Assembly: GCA_003971905.1 (NCBI GenBank)
Contig: RSEE01000002.1
Coordinates: 62,001 to 126,000, forward strand
Source: Moniliella sp. 'wahieum'
Taxonomy: Eukaryota > Basidiomycota > Moniliellomycetes > Moniliellales > Moniliellaceae
DNA: 64,000 nucleotides
Reading direction: 5' to 3'
Shown here: positions 32,786-44,971 of the stretch, in pieces
Position numbering within the stretch: the stretch's first letter is position 1
How the letters are laid out: each line of letters begins with the position of its first letter
Program-made: the position numbers and the translations under genes
Notes under the pieces: generated by a model
The model's input: the letters and a program-made list of their open reading frames with translations, nothing else
Told to the model about the DNA's origin: nothing
Databases searched by the model: none

Positions 32786-35621
32786 TAGACGAGAGATGAG
32801 GAGAATGGAAGGTGGGGGAAAGGGTCCTCATCAACCAGGGGTACAGGATAGATCAAAAGGGAGAACGTGTACAAGAGGAGGTGTAGAAAGGAAAAAGACA
32901 CGTCAAAAGATGGGTTGGTCGCCGCAGATGCGACCGAGAAAGGAAAGGAAGTGGGGACAGAAGCGACAGTCGTTGTAAAGATACCGTAAGTTTGGTGGCC
33001 TTCAGTATTTAGGCCATCCGACTTTTGGACTTGGGCGGGGGGCGACTATTGTTGCACGGACGCATGGCCCCTCGAGCCACCGTTCCTAATTTAACCCACC
33101 ACCATCACACTTGGTTGGACTGCGGAGCACGCTCTCCTGGGCATGTGCGGAGCAGGCGGGCCTTAGCTTGGACCGTCCCATCCCGCGTCCAACGCAGCCC
33201 GTAACAATCTTTGAGCGTTTGACCGTTTGGTGTTGGGTCCTATATTAACGTCCTAACTGGTCGCTGAACTTGCTTCTCGATGCCTCTCATCGACATCAAG
33301 GTAGCATTATGCATTACTCCGCATCTCAACGCCGAGGCCCATTCTAAGGGTTGGCCGAGCGGTTGCTGCGCGCTGACTGCGTGCGTATACTGGGAGTACT
33401 GGGCACTTCTGGAATCCTGACCGACAGCTGCGAAGGTAGTGGCATGTGGCACATGACATGCATGGCATGTGACACACCGGTGCATGTGATGCGTGTGATG
33501 CGCGTGATGCACGTGATGGGTGATGTGTGTGACATGGAGCATGCGGAGTACCGGGAGTACCTAGCTACCTCGGCAACTAGTAAAAGGTACGTCCATTTTT
33601 GCGACAGCGCAGGGGGAGGGGGTGCGCTGGTTTGCCACCCTGTGCGCACGCACAACGGGGCTCCGCAGGACTCCGCTTGGCTGGACCTGCGCATTCCAGG
33701 GATGGCCAATGGCCGATGGCCGATCGATGGGCTCAATCGTAATATAACCGAGGTTTTGTGGGGTCTGGGCCACGCGTCCTGCGTCCTGCGCGCGGAGTGC
33801 AGGAGAGTAAGAGGATGGGGATGAGTACACTGAGTCCTGTGAGTGCATGAGAACGCTACTATGTTGATCTATGTGAGCGTGCGGGTGCGACGCAGGCTGG
33901 TGCGACCCTCTGTCGACTGTCGATCATCAAAACGTTGAATTGATCTTCGAACCATCTCCTCTTAGGCGAGTACCGCGTATCCAATAAAGCGGGAAGGTGC
34001 AATACAGGAGACAGAAGACGACGTCTGGACGGTTCTGGGTGAGATGTGTGGCCGCCTGCGGTTGCTGCCTGCAGAGGATAGGTGGGTCCTAGCATCGTAG
34101 CCTCCCTTTTTGGCGGGGTTTGCTGGTTTTTCCAGGCGACGTTCCCGGGTTTCCGCGGTATGGCATGCAGGTATAGCCGGTAGAGTTTACCGGGAGATCG
34201 CTATGTAGGTCCTGACTTGCATTGGCTATCCATTGAAATTTAATATTGGTCTTGAAGCTTGAGTACTTACTGACTACCGAGTGTGTCGATTCGATAACAG
34301 AGGGCACAGCCGCGGTGCGTTCGGCGCCGTTCCGTTAAATACAAGGGAAGATGATCGGTAGGCGATCGAGATGATCGCATGCATCATGCATCAAACATCA
34401 TGCATCGTGGCCGAATTATTCCCACCTAATGAGTACGTTTAATGCATAATGAGTACTGAGTACGCAGGGAAGATCGGCGATGTGCAGTCGCGGGAGCAGG
34501 CTGGGCCTGGGCCTGGCTGCGGATAGAGCTGCTAGTGGGGAGGGGCCGGGGACAGCTGGAAGGCCTGCAGGGCGCACAGCGGCCGGCTGGGCGGGCCGGA
34601 GTTATGGGTGCAACGTGTTAAGCGTTAAGCGCCAAGCGCCAATACTGCTTGCTATGCGCCAACCCAGGGGCGGGCAGAGGCGCAGTGTGGGCCCAGGGCC
34701 TCCTCCGAGGGGCGCAGTAGGGCGCAGTGCGGTGTGGTTCGCAGGACCACGCTCGCCCTGGCCAGCGGGGGAGGAGTGTGCTGCGTGTGAGAGATGCTGT
34801 CAGGTGTGCGGAGCGTGTTTCAGGAGTGGCCTCGCTAGGCTGGGCCAGTGCGGGGGGCGAGGGGGGGAGCGATCGGGTCGGCTTGGCTTGGCTTGTGCCT
34901 GCTCTGGCTCGTCGTCCCCGACAGACGCTCGCACCGCCCTCGTGGCCGCCGCTGCGCTCCAGGCGGCTCCCGGCCGCTACCTGCTGCTCTGCCGCATGGG
35001 GGCGCCCAGGAGCGCACATCGGGGGGGCCCAGGAGTGCGCCTCCGCCGTTGGGCCGACGCTGCTGGGGTGGCGCGTGGGTGGGGGCGCATGCTCTGACAA
35101 GCGGCGCTGGTCGATGGCATGTGCAGCCGCCGCACAGTGCCCCGTGCACCGGGGCTGCCCCGGTGCTGGGGACGGGGGCGGGCGCACGGAGCCAGTGTGC
35201 TGCTGCGTGTGCCATATTATATAGCGCGACTCGGCCTGGGCACGCGGCTGCCTGTTGGTGCGGCGCACATGAGATGGGCGATCGGGGGAGCGCCAAGGGC
35301 GAAGCTGTGGAGGATGAGATGAAGCTTGGAGCGGACGGACGAGGCGCGGCGCTCCGATCGCTTCTTCGGGCTCGCGAAGAGCACCAATGGGCGTCGAATT
35401 GCCGCTCACACATCATGCATCAGCACACACCCCACGGATGCCCACGCGCCTCATCAGCCACAGCCATCGTCGGATATCATCCTCGCCCTCTCGCCACACC
35501 TCTCCGCTGCCCAGCCCTGCCCTCCCACGCAGCCCCCCCGCAGCACATCGCTTTCCTTGGCACCACCACCACCTCCCGCCTCCTCTTCGGGCTGGCCTCA
35601 CACCCAGCCTCTCGTAGCAGT
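32786..35621. other. Gene-free region upstream of the KRE6-like gene
   Basis: No family features were seen. It holds GTGATGC-type arrays (about 33430-33540), ATGCATC units (about 34375-34400) and a GTTAAGC/GCCAAGC heptad array (34615-34645). From about 34480 it becomes very GC-rich and open in several frames on both strands; I treat those frames as composition effects. A TATTATATA box lies near 35213. Confidence 0.5.
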
Positions 35622-38148
35622 ATGCCCACCCACACGTCCCCAGCGGCCTTTACGCCGCTCGACACCACGCCCTCCGACACGGGCAGCAGCGACGCAGCCC
35701 CCCCCCCCTCGCCCGCGCCACCACCTCCTCTCCCCCGGCTGGCGCGCCTCCGTCGGCTTACCATCCGTCTGCTCGTGCGCCCTACCTTACTTCCTCTCCC
35801 CCCCCGCTTCCCCCTCCGGAGCCGGGAACGAAGCCCAGCGCGCCTTGCACGCCGGCCTCTTCCCCGTGTCTACCACGCTGTCCGCTCAGCAAGCCGCTGG
35901 CTTTGGTCCTACCTCCGCCTCCAGCTCCACCGCTCTCGTTACCAGCAGCGCAATCTCGTTCCGCGACGCAGCCAAGACAGGCGCCGCTTTCCCGACCAGC
36001 GCCCCTGCTTCCACCGATACAGGCAACCACTCTCCCGCGCGATACGGTGCGTTCCCCGCTGTGCCTGGTGAGGAATATCAGCTGGGCGGGCTGTACAGCT
36101 ACGACTTGGACGAGCTCGACGACGATTTGCACAGGATCCAGTTCGTGTCGGACGGGCAGGGCGGACAGCGGGTGATGCTGGAAAAGGGGTCGAGGGTACG
36201 GGCGTGGGCGAATGCCAGGGCAATCATGAATGGAGGCACGGTGTTGGTGCTGCTGCTGGGACTGCTGATGCTGTTTGCTGGCTACCCCATCCTTACCCAC
36301 TACCGTCACCACCACAACAACCTTGGTGGCTACGGTCCTGGCGGTACTAACGCGTCTGGTCAAGTGGGCAGCGTGCCCGGCGTGCGCACCGACCTGATTG
36401 ACCCCGACACCCCGCAAGACGCCTACACCCGTCTCTCGGCAGACGGAACAACTACGCTCAAACTCGTCTTTTCCGACGAGTTCAACACCCCCGGACGCAG
36501 CTTTTACCCCGGTGACGAGTACGTTTGTGCCTGTTATCGTTATCTTGCTTTATGCCTGCTGCGCGCCGATACAAACAACGGGCGCCGGATGCTGACCTAT
36601 TTTCACCCTCTCCCTTTCCCTCTCTTTCGCGCGCTTCTCTCTACGCATATTTGCTGCGCACTACCCAGCCCTTACTGGGAGGCGGTCGACCTGCACTACT
36701 GGGCGACGAACAACTATGAGTGGTATGACCCTGCAGCCGTGACGACGCAAGGGGGTGCCTTGCACATCACTCTCTCTCAGCACCCGGAGCACAACCTCAA
36801 CTTTCGCGGGGGCATGATCCAGTCATGGAACAAGTTTTGTTTCACGGGCGGCGTGTTGGTTGCCAGTGTTCGCTTGCCCGGCTCGGCGACCGCGGCTGGG
36901 CTCTGGCCTGCGATTTGGATGATGGGCAACCTAGGTCGTGCCGGGTACGGCGCTACACTGGAAGGCACCTGGCCCTACAGTTACGATGCTTGCGACGTGG
37001 GTACGCTGGCCAACCAACCGACCCTACGACCAACGAACCAAACACGGCCGTGTTGGGCAACTGCCCCTTTAACCGCAAACACAGCAGCAAGTCCCTCTCC
37101 TTTCTGGGTGGCCAGCGTCTCTCGGCCTGCACGTGCCCCGATGACGACCACCCCGGACCCAAGTTGGCCGATGGCACCTTCCCAGGCCGAATGGCCAGCG
37201 AGATTGATCTGTTTGAGGCGCAGGTCAACGGGCAACAGCAAATGACTGTATCACAGTCGGGGCAGTTTGCCCCGTTCAATGGTACGTGTGTCGTCGATGT
37301 CTTCTCTCTTCTCTCTTCTCTCTTTGTGTTTCCGCTCCCGATTGCCTAGAGCTGGCATTGGTTGGCGCTGGGAGTGCGACCCCAGCAACCTGTGTGCTAA
37401 CCCCTTTTCTCCATCCCACTCTCTGCTTCCTAGCCTACTACCGCCCCATGACCAAGCCGCAATTGTTCGACCAACGAACCATTATCAACTCGTACACGGG
37501 CGAGCTGACGCAGCAGAGCATGTCGGGTGTGACGCCCACGAACCAGCTGGGCGTAGAGTACTTGACCAACGGGATATGGGCATCTTTACCGAATACGCCG
37601 TCGAGTACGAGCCGGGCCACGACGGCTTTATTCAATGGGAGTCCAGTGGCCAGCCTGCGTGGCGCTTGACTTCGGAGCAGCTGGCAGCCGACCCTGTGGC
37701 CAACATCTCTTCCCGTCCCGTCACGCCCGAACCGCTCTACATTCTTGCCAATCTGGGCATCTCGCAAAACTTTGGCACACCCTCGTGGAAGAAGCTGGTG
37801 TGGCCCTCGACCATGTCGATCGACTGGATCCGCGTGTTTCAAGATCCAGCCAAGATCAACGTTGGGTGCGATCCGCCAGATTACCCTACCCAAGACTACA
37901 TTAACCGTCACATCGAAGCGTACACCAACCCCAATCTGACCGTCTGGGGCGCAGGCGAGAGTGGCTACGGTGCAAACTGGCCACGCAACCGCCTGAACCC
38001 AGGCGGATGCGATGCCACTCCTTCCACATCCGCAGGAAGCCCGACGGTCCCCGTGCCCAAAGCCCAGGCGTACCCCTCTGCGGCCATTGGCAACCATCAG
38101 CCCCAGTGCGACGTGTCGGCGTGGAATGATGGCCAGATCCAAAATTGA
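35622..38148 (+). CDS. KRE6/SKN1-type beta-glucan synthesis protein (GH16, type II membrane)
   Basis: KRE6/SKN1 proteins act in the secretory pathway and are needed for cell-wall beta-1,6-glucan. The start at 35622 (MPTHTSPAAFTP) opens a long Ser/Pro-rich cytoplasmic tail with a frame change near 35740-35830. The tail leads to YDLDELDDDLHRIQ and a single membrane span (GTVLVLLLGLLMLFAGYPIL, about 36235-36294). The luminal domain follows: FSDEFNTPGRSFYPGDD, intron 36519-36669, YWEAVDLHYWATNNYEWYDP, AAGLWPAIWMMGNLGRAGYG and GTWPYSYDACDVGT. Next come SACTCPDDDHPGPK, the GH16 catalytic motif as EIDLFEAQ (about 37200-37224), intron 37282-37433, and a C-terminus ending CDVSAWNDGQIQN. Frame changes near 37015 and 37575 are small indels with conserved sequence on both sides. 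Confidence 0.93.
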
Positions 38149-39753
38149 TCTTCCTTCTCCTATAGAGGATCGCTCCCTCCTCTCGCTCCCCCCTGCTTTG
38201 GTGGGGATCTCTCTTGTCACCCGTCCTCCTCCCTCCTCTCTGTCTCTTCTTCTCGCGCTCGACTCCCTTGTCTTCCGTGTGTGCGTCAGTAGCTTCGTCC
38301 CCCTCTCCTTGCTGGTGCCGCCATCAGATTGTGCACGGATTTCCCGTACCATCTCTCTACTTGCTCTCTCCCCACCAATCTATCCCTCCCCCACTGGTTC
38401 TCTTCGTGTCCGCTATCCCTTCCCACCTCTCTTCCCGTTTGAGATGTATCTTTCCATACTTACGCCACCTTGATGTCTCACTGTTCCTATACGGAACGGC
38501 TTACAGATCCTTGATATTCGTCTCCTTCCCCCCCCCCCTCCACCTCCCGATTATCGCTGTGCCATAGTTATTGTTTTGGTCTCTCTGTTCCATAACCGGC
38601 ATAACCCCACCAAGGCCGCGCTCCGATTCCAGCGAGGGTAGTAAGGATGTTTGTCAGAGCAGCAGACGGGTACATGCAGCGGTACCTTCTGATGGACGGA
38701 CGCTCGCGCTCCATTTCCATCCAATTCGGCGCCCTTTTCTCTCTCGTATCTCATCATTTCTCATCACACCTCTCTCTCCATTTTGGCTTCCCTTTTTTGC
38801 TCTTGCGTCTCGCTGCATGCCCACTTGTGTTCTGCTTTCTTCCCACAAGTGGTACCGATCGCTTGCCACCGCTTCCTCGGATGCAGCATGGGAAAGGACA
38901 TGGGAGAGATGACTGGAAGACTAGACTCTGACTCGACCTCGCTCGCGTGCAAGGTTAAATAAAACTCACGGAACAACGCCATACCCCGGGCACGCGCCGA
39001 TGTGACATACACGCCAGATCCCCACGTGTCAGGGCTTCCACCCTTCCTGCCAACGCGTCTATATACCAACATGCCAAAAATGGGATGAAAAACGTGTGCT
39101 CAAAACCAGAAACTAAGCAACCCAACCCACGCAAGACAGCAAAGCAACAAGCCAACTGAGAAACAAAAACAAAACAAAGCAAAATCCAAAAACAAAAGCA
39201 AAAAAAAAACGGGCAAGCAGATAGGGCAGGAACAAATCCCGCCGAATTCACTCTTTGTCGCCCGCGACAACAGGAGATCATGGCAATGGCAAGGGAGGCA
39301 AGGTGGGCGCCCAAAGGAAACGGGGGCAGCGCCACGCGCCACGCGTCAAGCGACGGGCCCAGGAGGCAAAAAAGCAGCGGAGAAAGGTCCTCTCAACACC
39401 CTCTCGTTCATATAGACAATTCGTGGTGGGGGGAGAGAGGCGGCAAATGCCTGAAAGATAGGGTGGGGGAGAAGCAGGTCAAAAACAGGGAAATTGGAAT
39501 GAAGGCGAGTGAAAGAAATGGTGGATCGGCCTCACATGAAAACGCCATGGGCCATCGGGCCTTAGGTGCAGCGTGATGTCCTGAGAGGCAAATTGTGTAC
39601 CGGGAACGTTGAACCGAGGCCACAGGTGCACCAAGATATGGATGGGTTTGGCTTGGCCAAAGTGGACCACTGTGCACCGCAAGACCCACGGTTGCAAGGC
39701 ATTCCTCTCAATCACCATGGGCGCGGCTCTGCCTCGGATGGGCACGGTCACGT
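38149..39753. other. Intergenic region, convergent 3' ends
   Basis: It begins with a CT-rich 3' flank of the KRE6-like gene (38150-38560). A purine/A-rich stretch with AAAAC repeats lies at about 39110-39215. Open frames are short and lack family features. A frame of about 100 residues just beyond the RlpA-like stop (39750-39480, minus strand) could be a read-through tail of that gene but was not recognised. Confidence 0.45.
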
Positions 39754-40712
39754 TTAGTGTTGCACCACGACGGCGGCCCGGACCGCTTTCAGCATGTCCT
39801 GGAACGAGGCCACATGGCTCACTTCCGATGCCGCCGAGGAGTACACTCGGTTCCACGCTGCCGATGCAGAGGAACCGACCGGCTTGGCTGGCGCAGCCGA
39901 GGAAACATGTTTGTTCTGCTTCGAGGATGGCGAGCCAGCGAGATGTTGGGCTGTGGATGGCGACGCCTTGGCCGGCGACGCTGGTGGCGAGGAGGAGGAG
40001 GACGACGACGACGATGACGAAGACGAGGACGACTGCGATGCGCTCCCGCCCGACTGAGACGCCTTGGGCCCACATCCCGACGGCGTGCCATCGGCAAAGG
40101 ACCACGTGATGGGGAAGGTTCCCTGCTTGGGTGAGCCCAGCATCTTGAATAGACCGGCAGTCAAGTCCAAGTCACAGACTACATGGTGCAAGCGCACATG
40201 TCAGTATTCAATACTCAGTACTCAGTTCTACTGTTGTCGCAAGGGTACGAGAGGGAGGAAGAACGGACCGGAAGCACAGGTGGAAGTCTCTGCGTCATAG
40301 GGGCATGTGTCCATCAAGTGAGCAAGTTGTTGGGTTCCATTGGGAGCGTGGAGGATGATGGCTTTGAAGCACAGATCTTTCTCCGACAGACCTTCTCTTT
40401 TAAACCGATCCCATCCCGCCTGGGAAAGAGCGACGCCCATCTGCACAACGCATCCACAGCACAGGTCAGAACGTGGGTGAGCAATTACAGAAGCGCGGCG
40501 TATGGGCTGGCAACACAGTAAAACACACTACAGGCCGAGTGCGATGGGAAACGTACAGTGTTGTCGCTCATCGGGGGCCCGCCGCAGCTGCCGACGGCAC
40601 TAGCGCCCTCGGTTTTGGGGTGGTAAAAGGTGGCCTGGCCACGGGCCGAGGCGAAGGTGGGCAGGGCAGCCAGCGCGAAGAACGAGAGAGCAACGAAGGA
40701 GAAAGAACGCAT
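39754..40712 (-). CDS. Secreted RlpA-like / expansin-related double-psi beta-barrel protein with Ser-rich tail
   Basis: Fungal proteins of this group are small secreted barrels, often expressed at the cell surface or on contact with plant material. Exon 1 (40557-40712) encodes a signal peptide (MRSFSFVALSFFALAALPTF, then ASA) and GQATFYHPKTEGASAVGSCG. The intron at 40441-40556 has a GTACGT donor. Exon 2 (40269-40440) carries VALSQAGWDRF, DLCFKAIILH and the cysteine pair of LMDTCPYDAETSTC. The intron at 40179-40268 starts GTCCGT, an unusual donor. Exon 3 begins VCDLDLTAGLFKML and GTFPITWSFADG, the end of the barrel. A linker with about 15 consecutive serines follows, encoded by a CGT/CGA trinucleotide tract. 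About 250 residues. Confidence 0.85.
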
Positions 40713-43700
40713 GGTGGGTGGGAGAGATGGAGAGGATGTCGAGTCGAGGTTGGACGTAGCCCGAGGCGCGTGGGGTAGAAAAGACGGTGGTGAGGATGAA
40801 AGGAAGGTGGGGATTCAGGGCGAGAGACCGATGAGCAAGAAGGGGACAGGCAGATGGAGGGAGCGATCAAGCAGACGGTTCTCTCCAAGATGGAGCCTAT
40901 CCATACGTCCGCTCGCGGCACCACATGCACACCCGCATAGACTCAGCTCACCGTCACCGCACGAGCGAGCAAGTCACCAGGTCTAGCTTGAAGCTTGACT
41001 AGAGTGACTTCGAAGCTAGTCTGGCCCAGCGTCGATCTTTGATCATGCATCATGCCCATGCATCATGCATCATGCATGCGGTGCCCTGCGTCATGCATCA
41101 TGCATCATAGAACTTGGTCTCATTCGCCTCGCGAGACCCCTAGGCCTTACCGCCCCTTTGTACTTAGCAGCAAAACTTATATGGCCGACCCTGGAAGCTT
41201 GATAATCAAGTGTCAATCACATTAATCCAGCCTCCATGCTGTGGGTGCACCCACCATCATCGACCATGGCCCACTAATAATGCCTAACGCCGATCGCTTC
41301 GGTGTCCGCGGGACAACCCAGCACAACCCGACCCAGCGCCACTGTGCCGCTGTGCAGCTGTATTTCACCGAGCGCTGCCTGCAGCTCGCTTATTAGCGCT
41401 GCTGAGCAGGGTGGCGCACACTGCTTCAGTCGGCCGCGCGAAGCAGTGCCAAGCAAAAGGCCAACACGCATCCCCATGCAGCTGGGAGCGTTCGGAGCGC
41501 TGACGCCCTCCCTCGCTCTCTGCCTCGCTCTCCACCTCTCCGCACCGTATCCATCATGCATCATGCATCAGACCTCACTAGCACTGCCTCAGCGCCTCAG
41601 CACTCACTCACCGACACTGGGGCAGGACGATCAGCTCGATCATCGCTCAGCGGTGAGGATCTCCGGTCACCCCCATATGCCAGCTGGTGCGCTGGTGTTG
41701 CGCCGCATGGTGCATGATGCATGTGCATACTATGTCAGACAGCATCACGCACCATGCATCAGAACGATCCAAGCCCCCAGGCGTGGGGCCAGTCTGGGGC
41801 CAAGCTGCGCTGAGCTCTGCACACGCCCCCTTCTCTGCCGGTCCAGCTTCACGCGACGCTTCACACTTCACGCTTCGAGTGATGCTTCAAGCTTCACTAT
41901 GTAGCTTCCCAGTAGCTGTCCTTTTGGTTACGCGTTGCCGATTCTCGATTAGCGCGTTAGAACGGGTGCATGATACGCCAGAGCGTACCCGCTCAGTCGA
42001 GCAGGGAGGCGCTGTGACAGAGAGCGCTCCCCCATGGGGCCCAACACGGGGTGGATTGCATTTGAAATGCGAACAGGCCGAGTTGGCAATTTGCCAGCGT
42101 GTGTTGCACCAGGTTGCACCACACACCACCCATGGGCGCTGGCTCAGCTGGAGGCTTGCTTGCTTCTGTCGTTACGCACACTCGCACCATTCCCCACTAC
42201 CCCCCACCGCCACCGAGAACCACTTGGGGATGGAGATTGCTACTCGCATCCATCTGGCTCGCCAATTCTCCCGGGTCAGAGTCAACCGCGAATGAAGGTC
42301 TCACAGCCCAACAGTTTCCAGGTAACCAAGCCGCCAAAGGTCCAGCCCAAACCATATTCGCTGTCCTCCCCAAGGCGAAACTAACAGAAAAGGTTAGCCT
42401 AGGGGGCTCACATGGATCGCAGTAGATCTAAGATGAAGACTCGGCGACATGGAAATTCAGAGATGCACCACGTATTGGGGTGAGCTTTTGACAAAGGCGT
42501 CATTGGACACAGTTTTATGGTCAACTAGATCACTTAATAAAGCTGACACGCCACCGCCCCTGGGGACCACAATGGTCCTCGAGGGTGATGCAATCGTACG
42601 TTGTGGTGATGCAGGTGTGGTCTACGGCGCCAACCAACAGCACCTTCTACCGCTGGACCGGACTTTCAGCAGCCACCGGGCTTGACTGAAAATACTGAAG
42701 CGAGAAAAAGGCGGAGCTTCTACTGTCCTGAGAATGGACTGAAGGGACCTTTTTGTCCAAACGCATCACGAGAGCCACTTTATGGCACACATCATGTGAG
42801 TTGTGGATGCGCGTTGTGGTGCCGCCAGGTATTAAATAGGGCGGGCATATACGCCTAGCTCCCACCTATATCCTCACGCACATCTGATGCGCTCTCAACC
42901 CATCAAAGCACGTCGAACCTCACAGGACTATCACTTCTGGTCGGAAGCGGCCAACGTGCTATATCAAAGCTATGTGAATCTCTGATCGGAAACCTGTCAT
43001 GATGATTCTTAAAAGTGCAGACGGCCAAATCTGGGAACCTCTCGAGAACGCACTCAGAAACGGTGGAGATGGAGAGTTGTGTCTCCTTTTTCGGTGAAAC
43101 GGGAGAGTGTGTCAAGGCACCGATGAAGGGATGATGATGCTTCGATCATTAATACTAGCGGGAAGCGCCCAGCATGATGTTCGCTAGCCCTGGGTGTCCA
43201 GCGTGAGGCGCGCCCACGGTTTTTTTGTGGGACGGGTCCGAACCAAGTGGTGGGCTTCCAACAGACCAACGGTTGTGCGTGTCGGGGGTGGCAGAGCGAC
43301 TTGGGGCCGAGATGGTCCCCTTCTCCGCTTTTCGGTTTTACCCCTACAGCACGGCTTGAAGTCTTCTGTTCGTATGGACGAAGGGAACTCCTATCTCTGG
43401 TAGGCGACACTATTATTACCATCAGCCTCCATACTATGGCTCAAGCTGAGCAGCTGAGCCCAGGTAGCAGCTGCGATTTGTGGGTGGCATGCCAGCTTCT
43501 TGCGTCTCTCAGTTCTCTACTCCGCGTCCCCACACCCAGCAATGGCTAATCGGGGGTGCAAGAGGCCTGCTGAGTCCTCTCCCTGTCACGGGCCCCGGCA
43601 TCTAGACTATAGACATTGCATCTTCTTTCCCCCTTATCGACGCGCCCGTTCTCTTCTTCTTCGTTTCGCCCTCTCGCTTTCTCGACTCGGCCTTTCTTCC

Positions 43701-43769
43701 TTTCTCTCACAGTCTACAAGCAGTCGCATCTCTTCTATATCTCGCTCTTATCCGTCTAAAACTGTAGAC

Positions 43770-43850
43770 ATGGTTTCGACTCAGTTTCTCCTCTCGTTTC
43801 TCGCCTCGTGCCTTTCATGCTGGGCCCTCACTCCCTGCCCTTGCTTGTAA
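43770..43850 (+). CDS. Short ORF resembling an orphan signal peptide
   Basis: A long CT-rich leader with GTAGACATGG at the start codon precedes MVSTQFLLSFLASCLSCWAL and a stop a few codons later. The leader and hydrophobic core look like the start of a secreted-protein gene, but no mature protein follows in any frame I could recognise. It may be a broken gene, the first exon of an unrecognised one, or chance. Confidence 0.3.
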   Translation: MVSTQFLLSFLASCLSCWALTPCPCL

Positions 43851-43917
43851 ATCCTGATCGTTCCTCAAGAACCGTGTTCCCCTTCACACCCTCCCGGCCC
43901 ATTGGAGCCTTCCGCCT

Positions 43918-44337
43918 TCATGAGCCACGTCCGGTCCCAAACGTGCAACCTCTCCTTTCAGACGCTGCCTGGCTCTGCTCCACGACTTGCATTGCACTGT
44001 ACTCGCGATGCATCCGGGTCAAAGGAAGGTCTCCGCCTGGGATGCCAACAACCATGGGAGGACCAATTATCCCATCTATATGGGACCTTCTACATAATGC
44101 TGAGGTCAATGCAGTAGTAGGCCAATTCACTTGTAGATATGGGTGATTCATGACATTATACTCGACAATGAGGATCATCTGCAAGGCAAGCGAGAAATTC
44201 CATGTCAGCACATGATCATCCATCTCGCGCACATGTGTGGGTTGTGGGTCCTCAGGCAAGAAAGTGTCATCAGGGCGCCTACACCAAGTCCAGCCGGCGA
44301 AAGCGGACTCGTTCCATGAAATGGGGTGAGGCGACAC
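43918..44337 (-). CDS. Possible exon(s) of an unrecognised gene
   Basis: A frame of about 139 residues reads SPHPISWNESAFAGWTWC early on and MILIVEYNVMNHPYLQ later. Between them lies TCTCGCTTGCCTTGCAG, a good acceptor, with a GTAGGC donor candidate about 115 bases earlier. The composition is protein-like, but no domain was recognised. The upstream part may continue to about 44660. Confidence 0.3.
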   Translation of the reverse strand: MSPHPISWNESAFAGWTWCRRPDDTFLPEDPQPTHVREMDDHVLTWNFSLALQMILIVEYNVMNHPYLQVNWPTTALTSALCRRSHIDGIIGPPMVVGIPGGDLPLTRMHREYSAMQVVEQSQAASERRGCTFGTGRGS

Positions 44338-44971
44338 AGACGCAAATTACCATAGAAACATCCTCGGAATAGCAGGGAAGGAGAGCAGAACGCACCATAT
44401 GTGGAAGCCACAGGGACCAGGAAGGGGCGCAGCGGCCAAGAAGAGTAAAAAAGGTCAGTTGTTCGTCCGCATAAAGGACCCTACCCTGGAAGGAAGATGA
44501 AGCGTCAAACGCAGAAGAAGCGGGATGGCGGTGGAGGCTGGAAAGAAGAAATCCGGATGGGTGGCCGGAAGAAAAAGGGGGGGTCGTGCCTCCACCTGGT
44601 CCGGATGTTGCACCGATGAAGAGGCCGCGGCTTGGAGCATGGAACATGCAGGTTGAAATTTGAAATGACATCAGGACGTTTGATTTGGCAAACTGGGGCC
44701 GTGCGAAGGCGCCGAGGCGCAACTCGATCAAGTCACACATGTCACACTGGCGCCGTACGGAGACGCATAAAAGTTTCACTGCGAACTTTGTCCGGACAAA
44801 CCCCCCATGTGCTTTCTGCTCGCCTGTCTTTCTCCGTTGGCGGTGGAGCCCGCGGTGGATGGCTGCTGGCTTGCTACTTCCTACTTCTTCTCCTTTGCAG
44901 ATCCCCCCTTTTCTCTTCTCTTCTTTTCTCTCTCCCTTCCCGTCCCTCTCCTTCCCTAGTCTGTCATCACC

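Larger units (their letters stand above)
40713..44971. other. About 4.2 kb with no firmly supported gene
   Basis: The first 250 bp hold the RlpA-like promoter. ATGCATC heptad units cluster at 41040-41110 and 41550-41575, CTTCACG/CTTCAAG units at 41850-41900. A CT-rich leader with a possible signal-peptide start lies at 43620-43850, and a possible spliced gene on the minus strand at about 43920-44660; both are listed separately. Directly before TRP5 (44880-44971) the plus strand is strongly pyrimidine-rich, the likely TRP5 leader. Confidence 0.5.

Noticed and set aside
33348-33445. tRNA-like A-box (GGTTGGCCGAGCGGTT)
   Set aside because: No B-box (GTTCGAATC-type) and no acceptor stem pairing downstream, so it is neither a tRNA nor a clear tRNA-derived SINE.
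34480-35416. Overlapping long ORFs on both strands upstream of the KRE6-like gene
   Set aside because: Very GC-rich DNA lacking stops in most frames; no recognisable motif, and heptad repeats run through the beginning.
41302-42295. Two overlapping ORFs of about 200 residues
   Set aside because: They contain ATGCATC and CTTCACG repeat arrays and show no domain, signal peptide or splice pattern.
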